A program made the translations under genes and the position numbers. A stretch of DNA of 64,000 bases. It comes from Bacterioplanes sanyensis. GTDB taxonomy: Bacteria > Pseudomonadota > Gammaproteobacteria > Pseudomonadales > Oceanobacteraceae. The DNA lies in NCBI RefSeq assembly GCF_014652515.1, contig NZ_BMYY01000011.1, positions 61,362 through 125,361 of the forward strand. Direction: 5' to 3'. The notes beneath the pieces are model-generated. The model saw only the letters and a list, made by a program, of their open reading frames with translations, ran no database searches and was not told where the DNA came from. Shown here in pieces: positions 56,873 through 64,000 of the stretch. Numbering within the stretch: the first letter of the stretch is position 1; each line of letters begins with the position of its first letter.

Positions 56873-57799
56873 ATGGCGAAGGACAGCAGGGTTAAAAGAT
56901 CGCGTATTGTATGGCTGGGTTGCCTATTGTGCTTGGTAGCCGCAGCCAATGCCGAGATCTATCGCTACCAGGACGAAAATGGCCGCTGGGTGTTTAGCGA
57001 CAAAAAGCCAGAAAAAGATCAGCCAGTTGAAGCCGTTGAAGTCAACATCACCAAGCCGGCGCAACACACGCCTGAACTGTATGAAAAACGCCAAGGCCAA
57101 ATGCGCCAACTGTGGTTGCATAACCCGTATTTTGCGCCGGTGCAGGCAGCGGTGCGCTCCGATATGTTTGAGCGTGGCCATAAAGTGCTGATGCTCGAGC
57201 CTAACAGTCATACCTTGGTAGGCGAAATCGACAAGCCATTGCCGGCCTATGAGTTGGGTTATGCCATCGGCTCGCCCAAAGCCAAGCACAGTGATGTGTT
57301 GTATCGCATTCCTTTGCCAGAGCAGCAATTTTTTCAGGTCACCCAAGGCTTTGGTGGCCAGTTTTCTCATAACCACCCCAGTGGTTATCACGCCATTGAT
57401 ATCGCCATGCCCATTGGCAGTTATATTCATGCGGCCCGCAGCGGCATCGTGATATGGGTAAAAGACGATTATCACTTAGGCGATGCCCAGCAGTTCTTTT
57501 TAGACAAAGCCAATTACGTATCTGTGCTGCATAAGGACGGCACCTACGCCGTGTATGCGCATATTTTACAGGGCAGCGCCATGGTCAAACCCGGCGAGCA
57601 GGTTAAAGCCGGTGATGCCTTGGCACGCTCCGGCACCTCGGGCTACTCCACCGGACCGCATTTGCATTTTGTGGTGCGACGCAACGCCGGTTTTCGCAAC
57701 CTCTCTGTGCCGTATCAGTTTGCCGACGAGCAAGGCCGAGCGTTTGTGCCAACGCGCGGTATGAAGGTAAGTGGCAGTGGCCGGGCCAGCAAGCCGTGA
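56873..57799 (+). CDS. M23 family metallopeptidase with N-terminal DUF4124
   Basis: 308 residues. A signal peptide (IVWLGCLLCLVAAANA) is followed by a DUF4124 segment (EIYRYQDENGRWVFSDKKP) and a LytM domain with zinc ligands in HPSGYHAIDIAMPIG (near residue 175) and HLHFVV (near 265), and the intermediate YAVYAHILQGS. A periplasmic peptidoglycan endopeptidase is likely. The ATG at 56,873 has GGAG 6 bases upstream; a GTG at 56,870 is possible. Its 3' end overlaps the following frame by 29 bases. Confidence 0.88.
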   Translation: MAKDSRVKRSRIVWLGCLLCLVAAANAEIYRYQDENGRWVFSDKKPEKDQPVEAVEVNITKPAQHTPELYEKRQGQMRQLWLHNPYFAPVQAAVRSDMFERGHKVLMLEPNSHTLVGEIDKPLPAYELGYAIGSPKAKHSDVLYRIPLPEQQFFQVTQGFGGQFSHNHPSGYHAIDIAMPIGSYIHAARSGIVIWVKDDYHLGDAQQFFLDKANYVSVLHKDGTYAVYAHILQGSAMVKPGEQVKAGDALARSGTSGYSTGPHLHFVVRRNAGFRNLSVPYQFADEQGRAFVPTRGMKVSGSGRASKP

Positions 57800-58094
57800 A
57801 CGGGTAATATCGAAAAGGACCGGGCTCGATTGGTTGATAAAAAAGCCTGGCCAGTTAATGCGTGATTTACTAGCGGCAGGAACAGAGCAGCGAAGTGTGC
57901 GTTGGAGCTTTGATGCGCGGGCCAGAAAGGCGTTTGATGAGCAACAGCTGATGGATGAAGTGATGGATGCGTATCGGGAGAACAAAGAGAGCATATGGGC
58001 GTTAGCAGGTATAAAAAAGACTGATGATAGGGCTATTGCGGAGTTCGAGAAACAGATTGGTTTGAAGTTCAGTGTGGAGATCGGCGAAATATGA
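57771..58094 (+). CDS. Orphan C-terminal fragment or small protein preceding beta-propeller gene 1
   Basis: An open frame of up to 107 codons. The start is unclear: GTG 57,771 or 57,777 inside the M23 gene, or ATG 57,858 without a ribosome site. The charged, helical translation ends IGLKFSVEIGEI. Its stop lies in an ATGA overlap with the next gene. The lack of a good start and the tight coupling suggest the leftover tail of a larger protein transferred together with its downstream partner gene. No family was recognised. It could also be a genuine small protein of 78 residues. Confidence 0.55.
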   Translation: MAVAGPASRERVISKRTGLDWLIKKPGQLMRDLLAAGTEQRSVRWSFDARARKAFDEQQLMDEVMDAYRENKESIWALAGIKKTDDRAIAEFEKQIGLKFSVEIGEI

Positions 58095-59572
58095 CTGCTT
58101 GCTATTACTTGGTGGATCTAGATCAGGATGTGACAGTGCCAGAGACTAATTCTCTGATATTAAGAAATCCTTTGCATGCTGTAGTTTTTGAGAGGGATCA
58201 GTTTTCTGTTGATTTAGATGGTTTTTGGCCTGGGCATCAAGTAAAGGGCTGGTATAGATGCCCCGATGGATGGATTTGTCTTGTTTCTACATCGAAATAC
58301 TTTGGTGAATATTCAGATTATGATGACAAATATCAGATCTACGATGCTAACTTCTCTAAAGCGAAATTTTGGGGGGTAAGTGAGTTGCACAGTACTTTCT
58401 TTCGGAAAGCGCTTGTATGGTCTTTTCATGACTTTTTATTGGTTAATGAAAGTATTGACGGTAAAGAATCTCCATCCGTAATGAAGCTGTACTCCCGTAT
58501 TGGATCTGAAAGCGAGAGTGAGTTTTCTGCTAGCTTGCCGAGGATAGTTAGGAACAGCGAGTATCTGTATTTTCTGTGTAATGATTCGCCAATGCAAATA
58601 TTGAAACTGGACTTGCAGCTCAACCCGATTTGGCAGCGAGAGTTTGATAATCAAGGCGGTGGCATGCCCAATCAGAAGCTGTTTTATTATCAAAACAGCA
58701 TCATTGCGTTGCTCAGTAGCTTTCGTCTGGATGATAAAGACGCAGATATCGTCGCATTAGATGACGCGACGGGTGAAATTCTGTGGCAGCAACATCTGCC
58801 ATATTTGATTGAGTTCTTCCATTTAGCCGGTGACCGTTTGTACTTAAGCAGTCAGCTGCACGGTTATTGGTGCGTGTTGTGCGCTAAAACAGGTGATGTT
58901 TTGTTGCAACAGCAGGTTGAAGGCAGTGAAGACGATATCATTCGCTGTCGTTATTTATGGCCATTTGATGAGTATTTGCTGCTGCATAACGGCTTTGATC
59001 GCCTGACCGTGATCGACCAAGCCAGCGGTGAACATCTCGCCGACATCGACATGCCGCCTGAGTTTTCGCTTTCGCATGTGCCTCCCAAGGTGGTTGACGA
59101 TTATGTGTACGTCATGCTCGGTGCTGGTGGCGAAGGCATGCAGTTTAGCTATGCCGGTGTTATGGTATTGAGTCGCGAGCGTTTGCGCCAGGGGCCGCCT
59201 TATACCGTAGACGTTGAGCCGTACCTGGGGGTAAGCCACAGCGTCGTAACCGATGGCGATACCGACTATTACGACATCCAGATCAGCTGTGCTGAGTTAG
59301 GCGATGTGCTGCGCTTTGGTCAAATAGAAATGCGCAAAGTTGCACAGCGCCATTCTTACAACTTTTTTGGCAATATGGATAAAAACGTCAAGCAACGGGT
59401 TAATAAGCGCTTTGATGGTCGCTTGCAGCTCAGCATTGATCGCGCTGCACTGAATAACCCAGACGACAGTAAGATTGACCTGCTGGTGCAGTTATACAAC
59501 CAGCATTATCAAAACGGCTTTATCGCGCCCGCCACCCGCAAGCCACTGAGTGTAAGCTGGCGCTACGTTTGA
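58091..59572 (+). CDS. PQQ-like beta-propeller protein 1 (possible immunity or partner protein)
   Basis: 493 residues, no signal peptide. Several blades of about 40 residues carry the PQQ-like pattern, for example IVALDDATGEILWQQHLP near residue 225, CVLCAKTGDVLLQQQV and TVIDQASGEHLADIDMP. The C-terminal 110 residues (starting around YYDIQISCAELGDV) resemble the end of propeller protein 2 at 60,803. The first 520 or so bases are visibly AT-rich with rare-looking codons, and the rest has native composition. The ATG is coupled to the preceding fragment (ATGA) with GGAG upstream. Cytoplasmic is likely; function unknown. Confidence 0.8.
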   Translation: MTACYYLVDLDQDVTVPETNSLILRNPLHAVVFERDQFSVDLDGFWPGHQVKGWYRCPDGWICLVSTSKYFGEYSDYDDKYQIYDANFSKAKFWGVSELHSTFFRKALVWSFHDFLLVNESIDGKESPSVMKLYSRIGSESESEFSASLPRIVRNSEYLYFLCNDSPMQILKLDLQLNPIWQREFDNQGGGMPNQKLFYYQNSIIALLSSFRLDDKDADIVALDDATGEILWQQHLPYLIEFFHLAGDRLYLSSQLHGYWCVLCAKTGDVLLQQQVEGSEDDIIRCRYLWPFDEYLLLHNGFDRLTVIDQASGEHLADIDMPPEFSLSHVPPKVVDDYVYVMLGAGGEGMQFSYAGVMVLSRERLRQGPPYTVDVEPYLGVSHSVVTDGDTDYYDIQISCAELGDVLRFGQIEMRKVAQRHSYNFFGNMDKNVKQRVNKRFDGRLQLSIDRAALNNPDDSKIDLLVQLYNQHYQNGFIAPATRKPLSVSWRYV

Positions 59573-59673
59573 GGCTGGTGTTGCTTTGATGGGCGGGTTA
59601 ATGGTTGAGGCTATTGAAATATGAGGTTAACTCAGGTCTGTACTTGTTGTGATGACATTTGCGAGAGGTAACT

Positions 59674-60435
59674 ATGCCCAAGCGTAAAAAACAAGAAATT
59701 TTGCAATCCCTGCGCCCACTCTGGCGGGTGGATGACGAACAGTGGCTGATACAGCGCCAAGCCGATTGGCAGCACATCAGTGCGACCATGACTCAGACAC
59801 CGCCAGCAAAACAAAAAAGTCTAGAGCGCTATTTTGTTTATGGCGAAAAGGACTGTTATTTTCCCGGCAGTACGGTCATGCTCTTTACCCCCTATGACTC
59901 TGCCGAGTCTGCCAAAGAGGTTTTTTACAGTGGCTTATTGGATCCAACCGAACAAGAAAATGTGTTCAAAGACTACTTGTTCTGGATCAGTAAGCGTGGC
60001 TACCACTTACCTTGGTTTCGACGCCATATTCAGCAGTTTATTAAGGGTGTTATGGGTTCGAGCTATCAAGAGCTTTATGTCGAGCATGGCTCGCGACCAA
60101 AACTAATCTCAATCGAACCTTCATGGTGGTGCAGTGCCTATATGATGTGTGCAAATAAGATCCTGACGGGGGAGGTGGCCTACGAGGGCTGTGTTGATTG
60201 CGTGGAGTATTTTGTATCGGCCTTGGCACAGGCCAGCAAAACTTGTCATCGTCGGCCGAAGAAGTTTGACTCAATGTTCGCCGAAGTTGAGCGCATCTTG
60301 GCCGGCGCTGAGGCCAGCGACATCGCCAAAACCTTTGCCCACGATTTAAAAGCACGGGAAAGCGAGATTCGTCATCATTGGCAGCTCAGTGGCGAAAAAG
60401 CCGCTGAGATCGACGCACAAAACACGACAGAGTAA
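59674..60435 (+). CDS. Hypothetical protein of the island, full-length copy
   Basis: 253 residues, no signal peptide or membrane helix. The N-terminus EILQSLRPLWRVDDEQWLIQ and the stretch VYGEKDCYFPGSTVMLFTPYDSAES recur in the truncated copy at 60,469. The middle has a Trp/Cys-rich part (SWWCSAYMMCANK, YEGCVDCVEY) and the end is a charged helix. No family was recognised. GAGAGG sits 5 bases before the ATG. It lies 101 bp after propeller gene 1. A partner or immunity-like role is only inferred from context. Confidence 0.7.
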   Translation: MPKRKKQEILQSLRPLWRVDDEQWLIQRQADWQHISATMTQTPPAKQKSLERYFVYGEKDCYFPGSTVMLFTPYDSAESAKEVFYSGLLDPTEQENVFKDYLFWISKRGYHLPWFRRHIQQFIKGVMGSSYQELYVEHGSRPKLISIEPSWWCSAYMMCANKILTGEVAYEGCVDCVEYFVSALAQASKTCHRRPKKFDSMFAEVERILAGAEASDIAKTFAHDLKARESEIRHHWQLSGEKAAEIDAQNTTE

Positions 60436-60468
60436 CGCAGCCCAAGGAAGCACACTAAAGGACTCACC

Positions 60469-60753
60469 ATGCCAACACCAACACGCTATGAAATTCTGCA
60501 ATCGTTTCGTCCACTCTGGCGGGTGGAGGATGAACAGTGGCTGGCACAGCGCCAAGCCGATTGGCAGCACATCCGTGCCAGTATCAAAAAAGCTGCGCCA
60601 GCATCGCTCAAACTACTAGAAAGCTATTTTGTCTACGGTGAAAAAAAGGGCTATTTACCCGGCACCACCTTACTGCTGTTTACCCCCTACGACTCTGCCG
60701 AGTCTGTCCAGGAGGTGTTTCTAAAGGTGCTAAGGAATATGGGCGCTTTGTAG
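60469..60753 (+). CDS. Truncated tandem copy of the preceding hypothetical gene
   Basis: 94 codons. The first 85 or so match the N-terminus of the 59,674 protein (EILQSFRPLWRVEDEQWL, then LFTPYDSAESVQEVF) with high DNA identity. Homology ends abruptly at about 60,720, after GAGGTGTTT, and the frame stops at 60,753 in unrelated sequence. AAGGA remains upstream of the ATG, so a short product may be made. About 160 residues of the full-length copy are missing, so it is probably non-functional. Confidence 0.6.
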   Translation: MPTPTRYEILQSFRPLWRVEDEQWLAQRQADWQHIRASIKKAAPASLKLLESYFVYGEKKGYLPGTTLLLFTPYDSAESVQEVFLKVLRNMGAL

Positions 60754-60800
60754 ATAAAGAGCTAAGGCCTGCTGTGACTGCGATGTTAGGGGATATTTGA
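60720..60800 (+). pseudogene. Orphan C-terminal tail of an unidentified protein, before beta-propeller gene 2
   Basis: From the breakpoint of the truncated copy, the second frame reads a coding-like 26-residue tail (SKGAKEYGRFVDKELRPAV, then TAMLGDI) ending at TGA 60,798-60,800, two bases before the propeller gene 2 start. It has no start codon or upstream body. It parallels the tail ending VEIGEI before propeller gene 1. This suggests a gene-end plus partner-gene module brought in by recombination. Confidence 0.5.
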
Positions 60801-60802
60801 AT

Positions 60803-62143
60803 ATGAGTGTGATCTTTCCATCTTGTGTTTTTCGAGTTTTTAATGGCGAGGCTTATGGGATCGGGGGGATGCCCTTTGATGGCTGTTTGATTCATGTAAC
60901 ACGGGATAGATATCGTGTTGATTTTATTTCATCAGCTTTGACTGATTTAGATTATCTTGTAGATGAAAACGAAAACCCCATCGAGTTCAATGATGGAAGA
61001 AGGTCTGTCCTTGGAGATAAGCCAGCGCTTATAAAGGGGGAAGACTATACTGATGTCGCTTTTTTTACGTCTGGTGCGCAGGTTCTCTATGTCGAGAGCG
61101 AAGGAGGCGACTTCGCAATCTTAAGTGATGAAAGTGGCTCACACCGGTATGATGACGATTTACTTGTTAAGGTGCATGAGAAGGGAGTGTTTATAGCCGA
61201 ATCTATAGCTGATGAAGCTGTTTTGGGTATCAAGTCAGGTGAACTGGTTTGGAATGTTCCGTTTAACCCTCCGCCACGCTTTAATGGTGTTTATCCACCG
61301 TTTAGACAGCACCATTTTTACTTATGTGAAAATAAACTAGTGCAGTGCTACGACTACCACGGCGGGCAACTGGCCTGGCAGCACTCATTAGCCGGGCTGC
61401 CGCTCACCTTGTTGGAGTTTGATCGCCGTACGGTCATACAAACCCGCAGCGAAGTGATCAGTTTTGCCGCCGATGGCCAGGTGCTGGGGCAAAAAGCCAT
61501 GGCCGGTGGGGGCGATATGCATACCGGCAATCATTTGCTCGGCAACGATCATCGATACCTGTATGTGGCTAACCGCGAGGCGGGCGCACTGGTGGTGTAC
61601 GACTATGCGCTGCAAGAACAGCACCGGGTTGCCCTGCCGGAAAACTATCGGGCTTCTTTTCAGCGAGTATCGCCTGAGCTAAATGTGCTCAGTTTGGAAC
61701 GTGTTAAGCAGCGTATTATTGGCTCGAAGCATGCCACTTTCTGGAATCCTGATGATACCTTGACGCTGACCTCACTGTTGTCGGAAGAAGATAACTTTCG
61801 CGTAGAGCGGGTCGAGCAAGGTGGAAAGTCTTCCTACGATGTTTATATCGACAGTGACAATAAACACGATTTTTTTCGTCTTGCCGATGTGATTGTATTA
61901 GACGTCGCTAATAAATACGGTGATGACTATTGCGACCCAGACGTTGATCGCCAATTTGCGGGTGACATTCGCCTGATTGTTAATGATGTCCTTTATCAAC
62001 AAGAACGCGACTTTCTGGCCACGATGCAGCAGCGCCTGGTGAATATCATCAAGGAGAATGGCGGCGTTATGCACAGCGGCGTCGTCAGTGGCGACAAGCA
62101 GCGCCACATCGATGTGCAGATCGTGGCATTGGCTGATGCTTAA
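60803..62143 (+). CDS. PQQ-like beta-propeller protein 2 (possible immunity or partner protein)
   Basis: 446 residues, no signal peptide. Blade-like repeats include VLGIKSGELVWNVPF, VQCYDYHGGQLAWQHSL and LVVYDYALQEQHRVALP. The C-terminal part (SYDVYIDSDNKHDFFRLADV onward) aligns loosely with the end of propeller protein 1. The first 530 or so bases are AT-rich, and composition changes to native near 61,330. The ATG at 60,803 has AGGGGA 9 bases upstream; a TTG at 60,797 would overlap the orphan tail. A coding-like stretch continues in the same frame past its TAA. Function unknown. Confidence 0.8.
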   Translation: MSVIFPSCVFRVFNGEAYGIGGMPFDGCLIHVTRDRYRVDFISSALTDLDYLVDENENPIEFNDGRRSVLGDKPALIKGEDYTDVAFFTSGAQVLYVESEGGDFAILSDESGSHRYDDDLLVKVHEKGVFIAESIADEAVLGIKSGELVWNVPFNPPPRFNGVYPPFRQHHFYLCENKLVQCYDYHGGQLAWQHSLAGLPLTLLEFDRRTVIQTRSEVISFAADGQVLGQKAMAGGGDMHTGNHLLGNDHRYLYVANREAGALVVYDYALQEQHRVALPENYRASFQRVSPELNVLSLERVKQRIIGSKHATFWNPDDTLTLTSLLSEEDNFRVERVEQGGKSSYDVYIDSDNKHDFFRLADVIVLDVANKYGDDYCDPDVDRQFAGDIRLIVNDVLYQQERDFLATMQQRLVNIIKENGGVMHSGVVSGDKQRHIDVQIVALADA

Positions 62144-62299
62144 ACTGAGCGGAAGCGAGGGGCCCACGCCCACACCAAAGCCCATCCTGAGCAGCGGCTG
62201 TATAGTGCCCATGGCTCCGTCGTCTTAGCAGTTGCCGACGCTGACAATAGCTGGCTGCCTAAGACCCGCAGCGCGTTCGCCAGCGCATTAACGATTTAA
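62144..62299 (+). pseudogene. Coding-like remnant in frame after propeller gene 2
   Basis: Directly after the TAA of propeller gene 2 the same frame stays open for 51 codons. It reads protein-like sequence (EQRLYSAHGSVVLAVADADN, then SWLPKTRSAFASALTI) with native codon use, and ends at TAA 62,297-62,299. No start codon or ribosome site is visible at its beginning. It may be the end of a lost gene or an extension cut off by a nonsense mutation. Confidence 0.4.
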
Positions 62300-62326
62300 T
62301 ATTGAGAGCATCGGAAGGGTAGCCCT

Positions 62327-63280
62327 ATGTTTGACTACGAAGCGATTGAACCGGTGTTGCCGGGCAACCATATCGAAAATTGGAAAAAAATCCGCAAACA
62401 GCAGTGGAAGCAGATCAAGTATGTTTTTTCAGAAAAATTTTTAACCAACGACGGGAAAATATTGGCTGATATTAAAAAAAACTACTATATCGCCGATGAG
62501 CCAAGAGTGCCTGAGTCACCGTATGATGAGTATGGCAATGTCAGGCGTGAGCTTTATGATGCAGAAGGCAACTTTATTCCAAGACCTAAAGACTACGTGA
62601 CCTGGTCAGAAGATTTGGTGATGTCGTTGTTTCTGCACCCAGATCAGTCCGAGCAGCGCTGGCAGCAGAGAATATCTCAAGAGCTGGCGCCTAAACGCCG
62701 AGAGGATCGCCCGCTAGGGCATGATAAATTGCCAGCTCAAGAGTTTTTTATGCGAGCGAGTCATACTGCCGAGCCCTTGCTCGACTACGACTTTGGCGCC
62801 TTTGGCGGTCTGGAGCAGCGTATGCTGCCCGTATTTGTGCAAAGCCCGGTATATACCGATGAAACTATTATTGTAAATAATGCTGAATGTCGCTTAGTTC
62901 CATGGAATACGCCAATAATGGCTTATTACAGCGTGTTGGGGAGGTTGGGTAGTTTTAGCCAGGATGTGAATGTCAGCCCATTCACACCCTACCAATGGCT
63001 GCATGAAATGTTTATCTCAACATTTGCCTATGATTTAGAGCCGGAAGAACGTGGCAGCATAGCTGGTCTTAGAGGTTATTTGCCCGCACTTCAAGACAAT
63101 GCCGACGATATCTACCATCCCAATCACTTAAAAGCCGCACGCTTAATGATTCAGATTTTTGAAGATGACACCGCGCCGGCTTACTTGCGCAACCTATGGC
63201 AAACCGTTAAAAGCAACGGCATGGAGGCCTACAAGCGCCGCTACACCAAAACGCCAACCCCACCGCCGCATAAGCGCTAG
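62327..63280 (+). CDS. Hypothetical protein of the island (317 residues)
   Basis: No signal peptide or clear membrane segment. The N-terminal 60 residues are very rich in Lys/Trp (NWKKIRKQQWKQIKYVFSEK) and encoded by AT-rich DNA. The middle is acidic and aromatic, and the C-terminus is helical and ends TPTPPPHKR. The ATG has GGAAGGG 7 bases upstream. It is followed after 8 bases by the 168-residue gene, so the two are likely cotranscribed. No family was recognised. Confidence 0.75.
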   Translation: MFDYEAIEPVLPGNHIENWKKIRKQQWKQIKYVFSEKFLTNDGKILADIKKNYYIADEPRVPESPYDEYGNVRRELYDAEGNFIPRPKDYVTWSEDLVMSLFLHPDQSEQRWQQRISQELAPKRREDRPLGHDKLPAQEFFMRASHTAEPLLDYDFGAFGGLEQRMLPVFVQSPVYTDETIIVNNAECRLVPWNTPIMAYYSVLGRLGSFSQDVNVSPFTPYQWLHEMFISTFAYDLEPEERGSIAGLRGYLPALQDNADDIYHPNHLKAARLMIQIFEDDTAPAYLRNLWQTVKSNGMEAYKRRYTKTPTPPPHKR

Positions 63281-63288
63281 GACGAGCC

Positions 63289-63795
63289 ATGTGCAAAGAA
63301 GTGATTTATCTGGCTCAATTTGCCAGCGCCCACGCCCGGGCGCGGGCCGAAATCTATTTAAACGAAGCCACTCGCCCCGAGTTTGACGACGACGTGCCCG
63401 CAGAAGAACTCAGCATGTTTGAAACGATGGACGAACGCTGGTTTGCCGAGCACTTAATCCAACTATCAGACACTCAACTGGCGTGGACGGCCGAGGACGA
63501 AGAACTAGATTATGGCACCATCGTCAGCCCACTGGATTTAGGGGCCGAATCCGCGTTGGCGATCGAGCTGTATGAATACGATGGCCCCTGCATTGCCATT
63601 CATGCCGTCGAAGACGGCGAGCACTTTATGCGCTTTATTACCCTGATGTATGACGATGTAGAAAAAGACACGCGCGTCGAGGAGTTTAATCAACTCGTCA
63701 CCCACAAGGTACACACCTTGGGCAGCATCCAAGCCATTTTGTGGCTGCAGGATTACCTCGCCAACGGCGGCGATGTGCCTATGTTTGTATCTTGA
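63289..63795 (+). CDS. Hypothetical acidic protein of the island (168 residues)
   Basis: Strongly acidic (many Asp/Glu: EFDDDVPAEELSMFETMDE, WTAEDEELDYG), with alternating strands and helices and no signal peptide. A small acidic cytoplasmic protein behind a basic-start protein could be an inhibitor or partner of it, but no family was recognised. The ATG lies 8 bases after the stop of the upstream gene, with AGGACGAG as a weak ribosome site. It is the last gene before the insertion-element end. Confidence 0.72.
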   Translation: MCKEVIYLAQFASAHARARAEIYLNEATRPEFDDDVPAEELSMFETMDERWFAEHLIQLSDTQLAWTAEDEELDYGTIVSPLDLGAESALAIELYEYDGPCIAIHAVEDGEHFMRFITLMYDDVEKDTRVEEFNQLVTHKVHTLGSIQAILWLQDYLANGGDVPMFVS

Positions 63796-63940
63796 TCAGC
63801 AAGGGTATCCTCTAGAGAGCAGATGCCCCTATCTGCCAGACGTGATCGTACCAATGATTTGTGATCTGCCGCGATTGACCTCCGCAATGCTGTGTATGAC
63901 CTAGCCCTCATTTAGAGAGAGCGCATATCATTGTTGCTAG

Positions 63941-64000
63941 GGCACCTCTGAAAAATACCCCAAAATAGGCGATAATCCATCTTCCAGTTAGCAAGGGCAG
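63941..64000 (+). mobile_element. Left end of an IS5-like element (runs off the window)
   Basis: After a CTAG target (63,937-63,940) comes GGCACCTCTGAAAAATACC, which shares its first 12 bases with the MITE ends at 56,579. The rest lies beyond the window, so a transposase gene cannot be confirmed. It may be the parent IS or another MITE. Confidence 0.5.

Noticed and set aside
63819..63836. Hairpin GCAGAT/ATCTGC after the last island gene
   Set aside because: The stem is only 6 bp and lacks a T-tract, so a terminator cannot be supported.

Overview
This window is a stretch of a gammaproteobacterial chromosome, most like the marine Oceanospirillales/Pseudomonas branch. The evidence is gene content and order: gltX followed by tRNA-Ala and tRNA-Glu, exbB-exbD beside lpxK-(Trm112)-phosphatase-murB, aguA/aguB, guaB-guaA close to xseA, a DUF3015/DUF4105 pair, malate synthase G and an ExeA/GspB pair. 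Base composition is moderately GC-rich, with many 1-4 base ATGA/GTGA gene overlaps. The genus cannot be fixed from sequence reading alone.

Left part (1-13,000): gltX; a strong stable-RNA promoter driving tRNA-Ala(GGC) and tRNA-Glu(UUC); a coupled sugar cluster kdsC-like phosphatase / UDP-sugar epimerase / kdsB; a DUF3429 membrane protein; on the minus strand roxA (ribosomal oxygenase) with a GNAT protein, then purB; a DedA protein; a double-length QueD-like protein; and a 964-residue lipoprotein of unknown function. Middle-left (13,000-32,500): a nucleoside-recognition membrane protein, a small SutA-like protein, malate synthase G, a second giant lipoprotein (paralogue of the first) coupled to a predicted outer-membrane barrel, gspA-gspB-dinG, an alpha/beta hydrolase with a PilZ-like tail, the agmatine-to-putrescine genes aguA-aguB, a LolCE-type permease with LolD, and a DUF2062 protein.

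Middle-right (32,500-56,600) is mostly envelope and information processing: comEC; the tightly packed exbB-exbD-msbA-lpxK-trm112-like-ptp-murB run; lpxH-ppiB opposite glnS-cysS; an HD-GYP phosphodiesterase; an M23 peptidase coupled to xseA; DUF3015, DUF4105 and a lipoprotein hydrolase; a TRL-like lipoprotein; guaB-guaA; and rlmF. kdsC, kdsB, lpxK, msbA and lpxH together cover Kdo supply and several lipid A steps. LolC/LolD and GspA/GspB serve lipoprotein export and secretin assembly.

The right end (56,570-64,000) is an accessory island. It begins after a 262-bp IS5-like MITE (15-bp inverted ends, CTAA duplication) and an M23 peptidase gene, and it ends at what looks like the left end of an IS5-type element. 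It holds two PQQ-like beta-propeller proteins, each directly preceded by a short orphan C-terminal tail of a different protein, a 253-residue unknown protein with a truncated tandem copy, a coding-like remnant, and two further unknown proteins. The AT-rich blocks cover the tails plus the 5' halves of the propeller genes, while the 3' halves look native. This resembles an array of exchanged C-terminal-module/partner cassettes, as in polymorphic toxin-immunity loci, but no known toxin or immunity fold was recognised. It is the best candidate here for an undescribed system.
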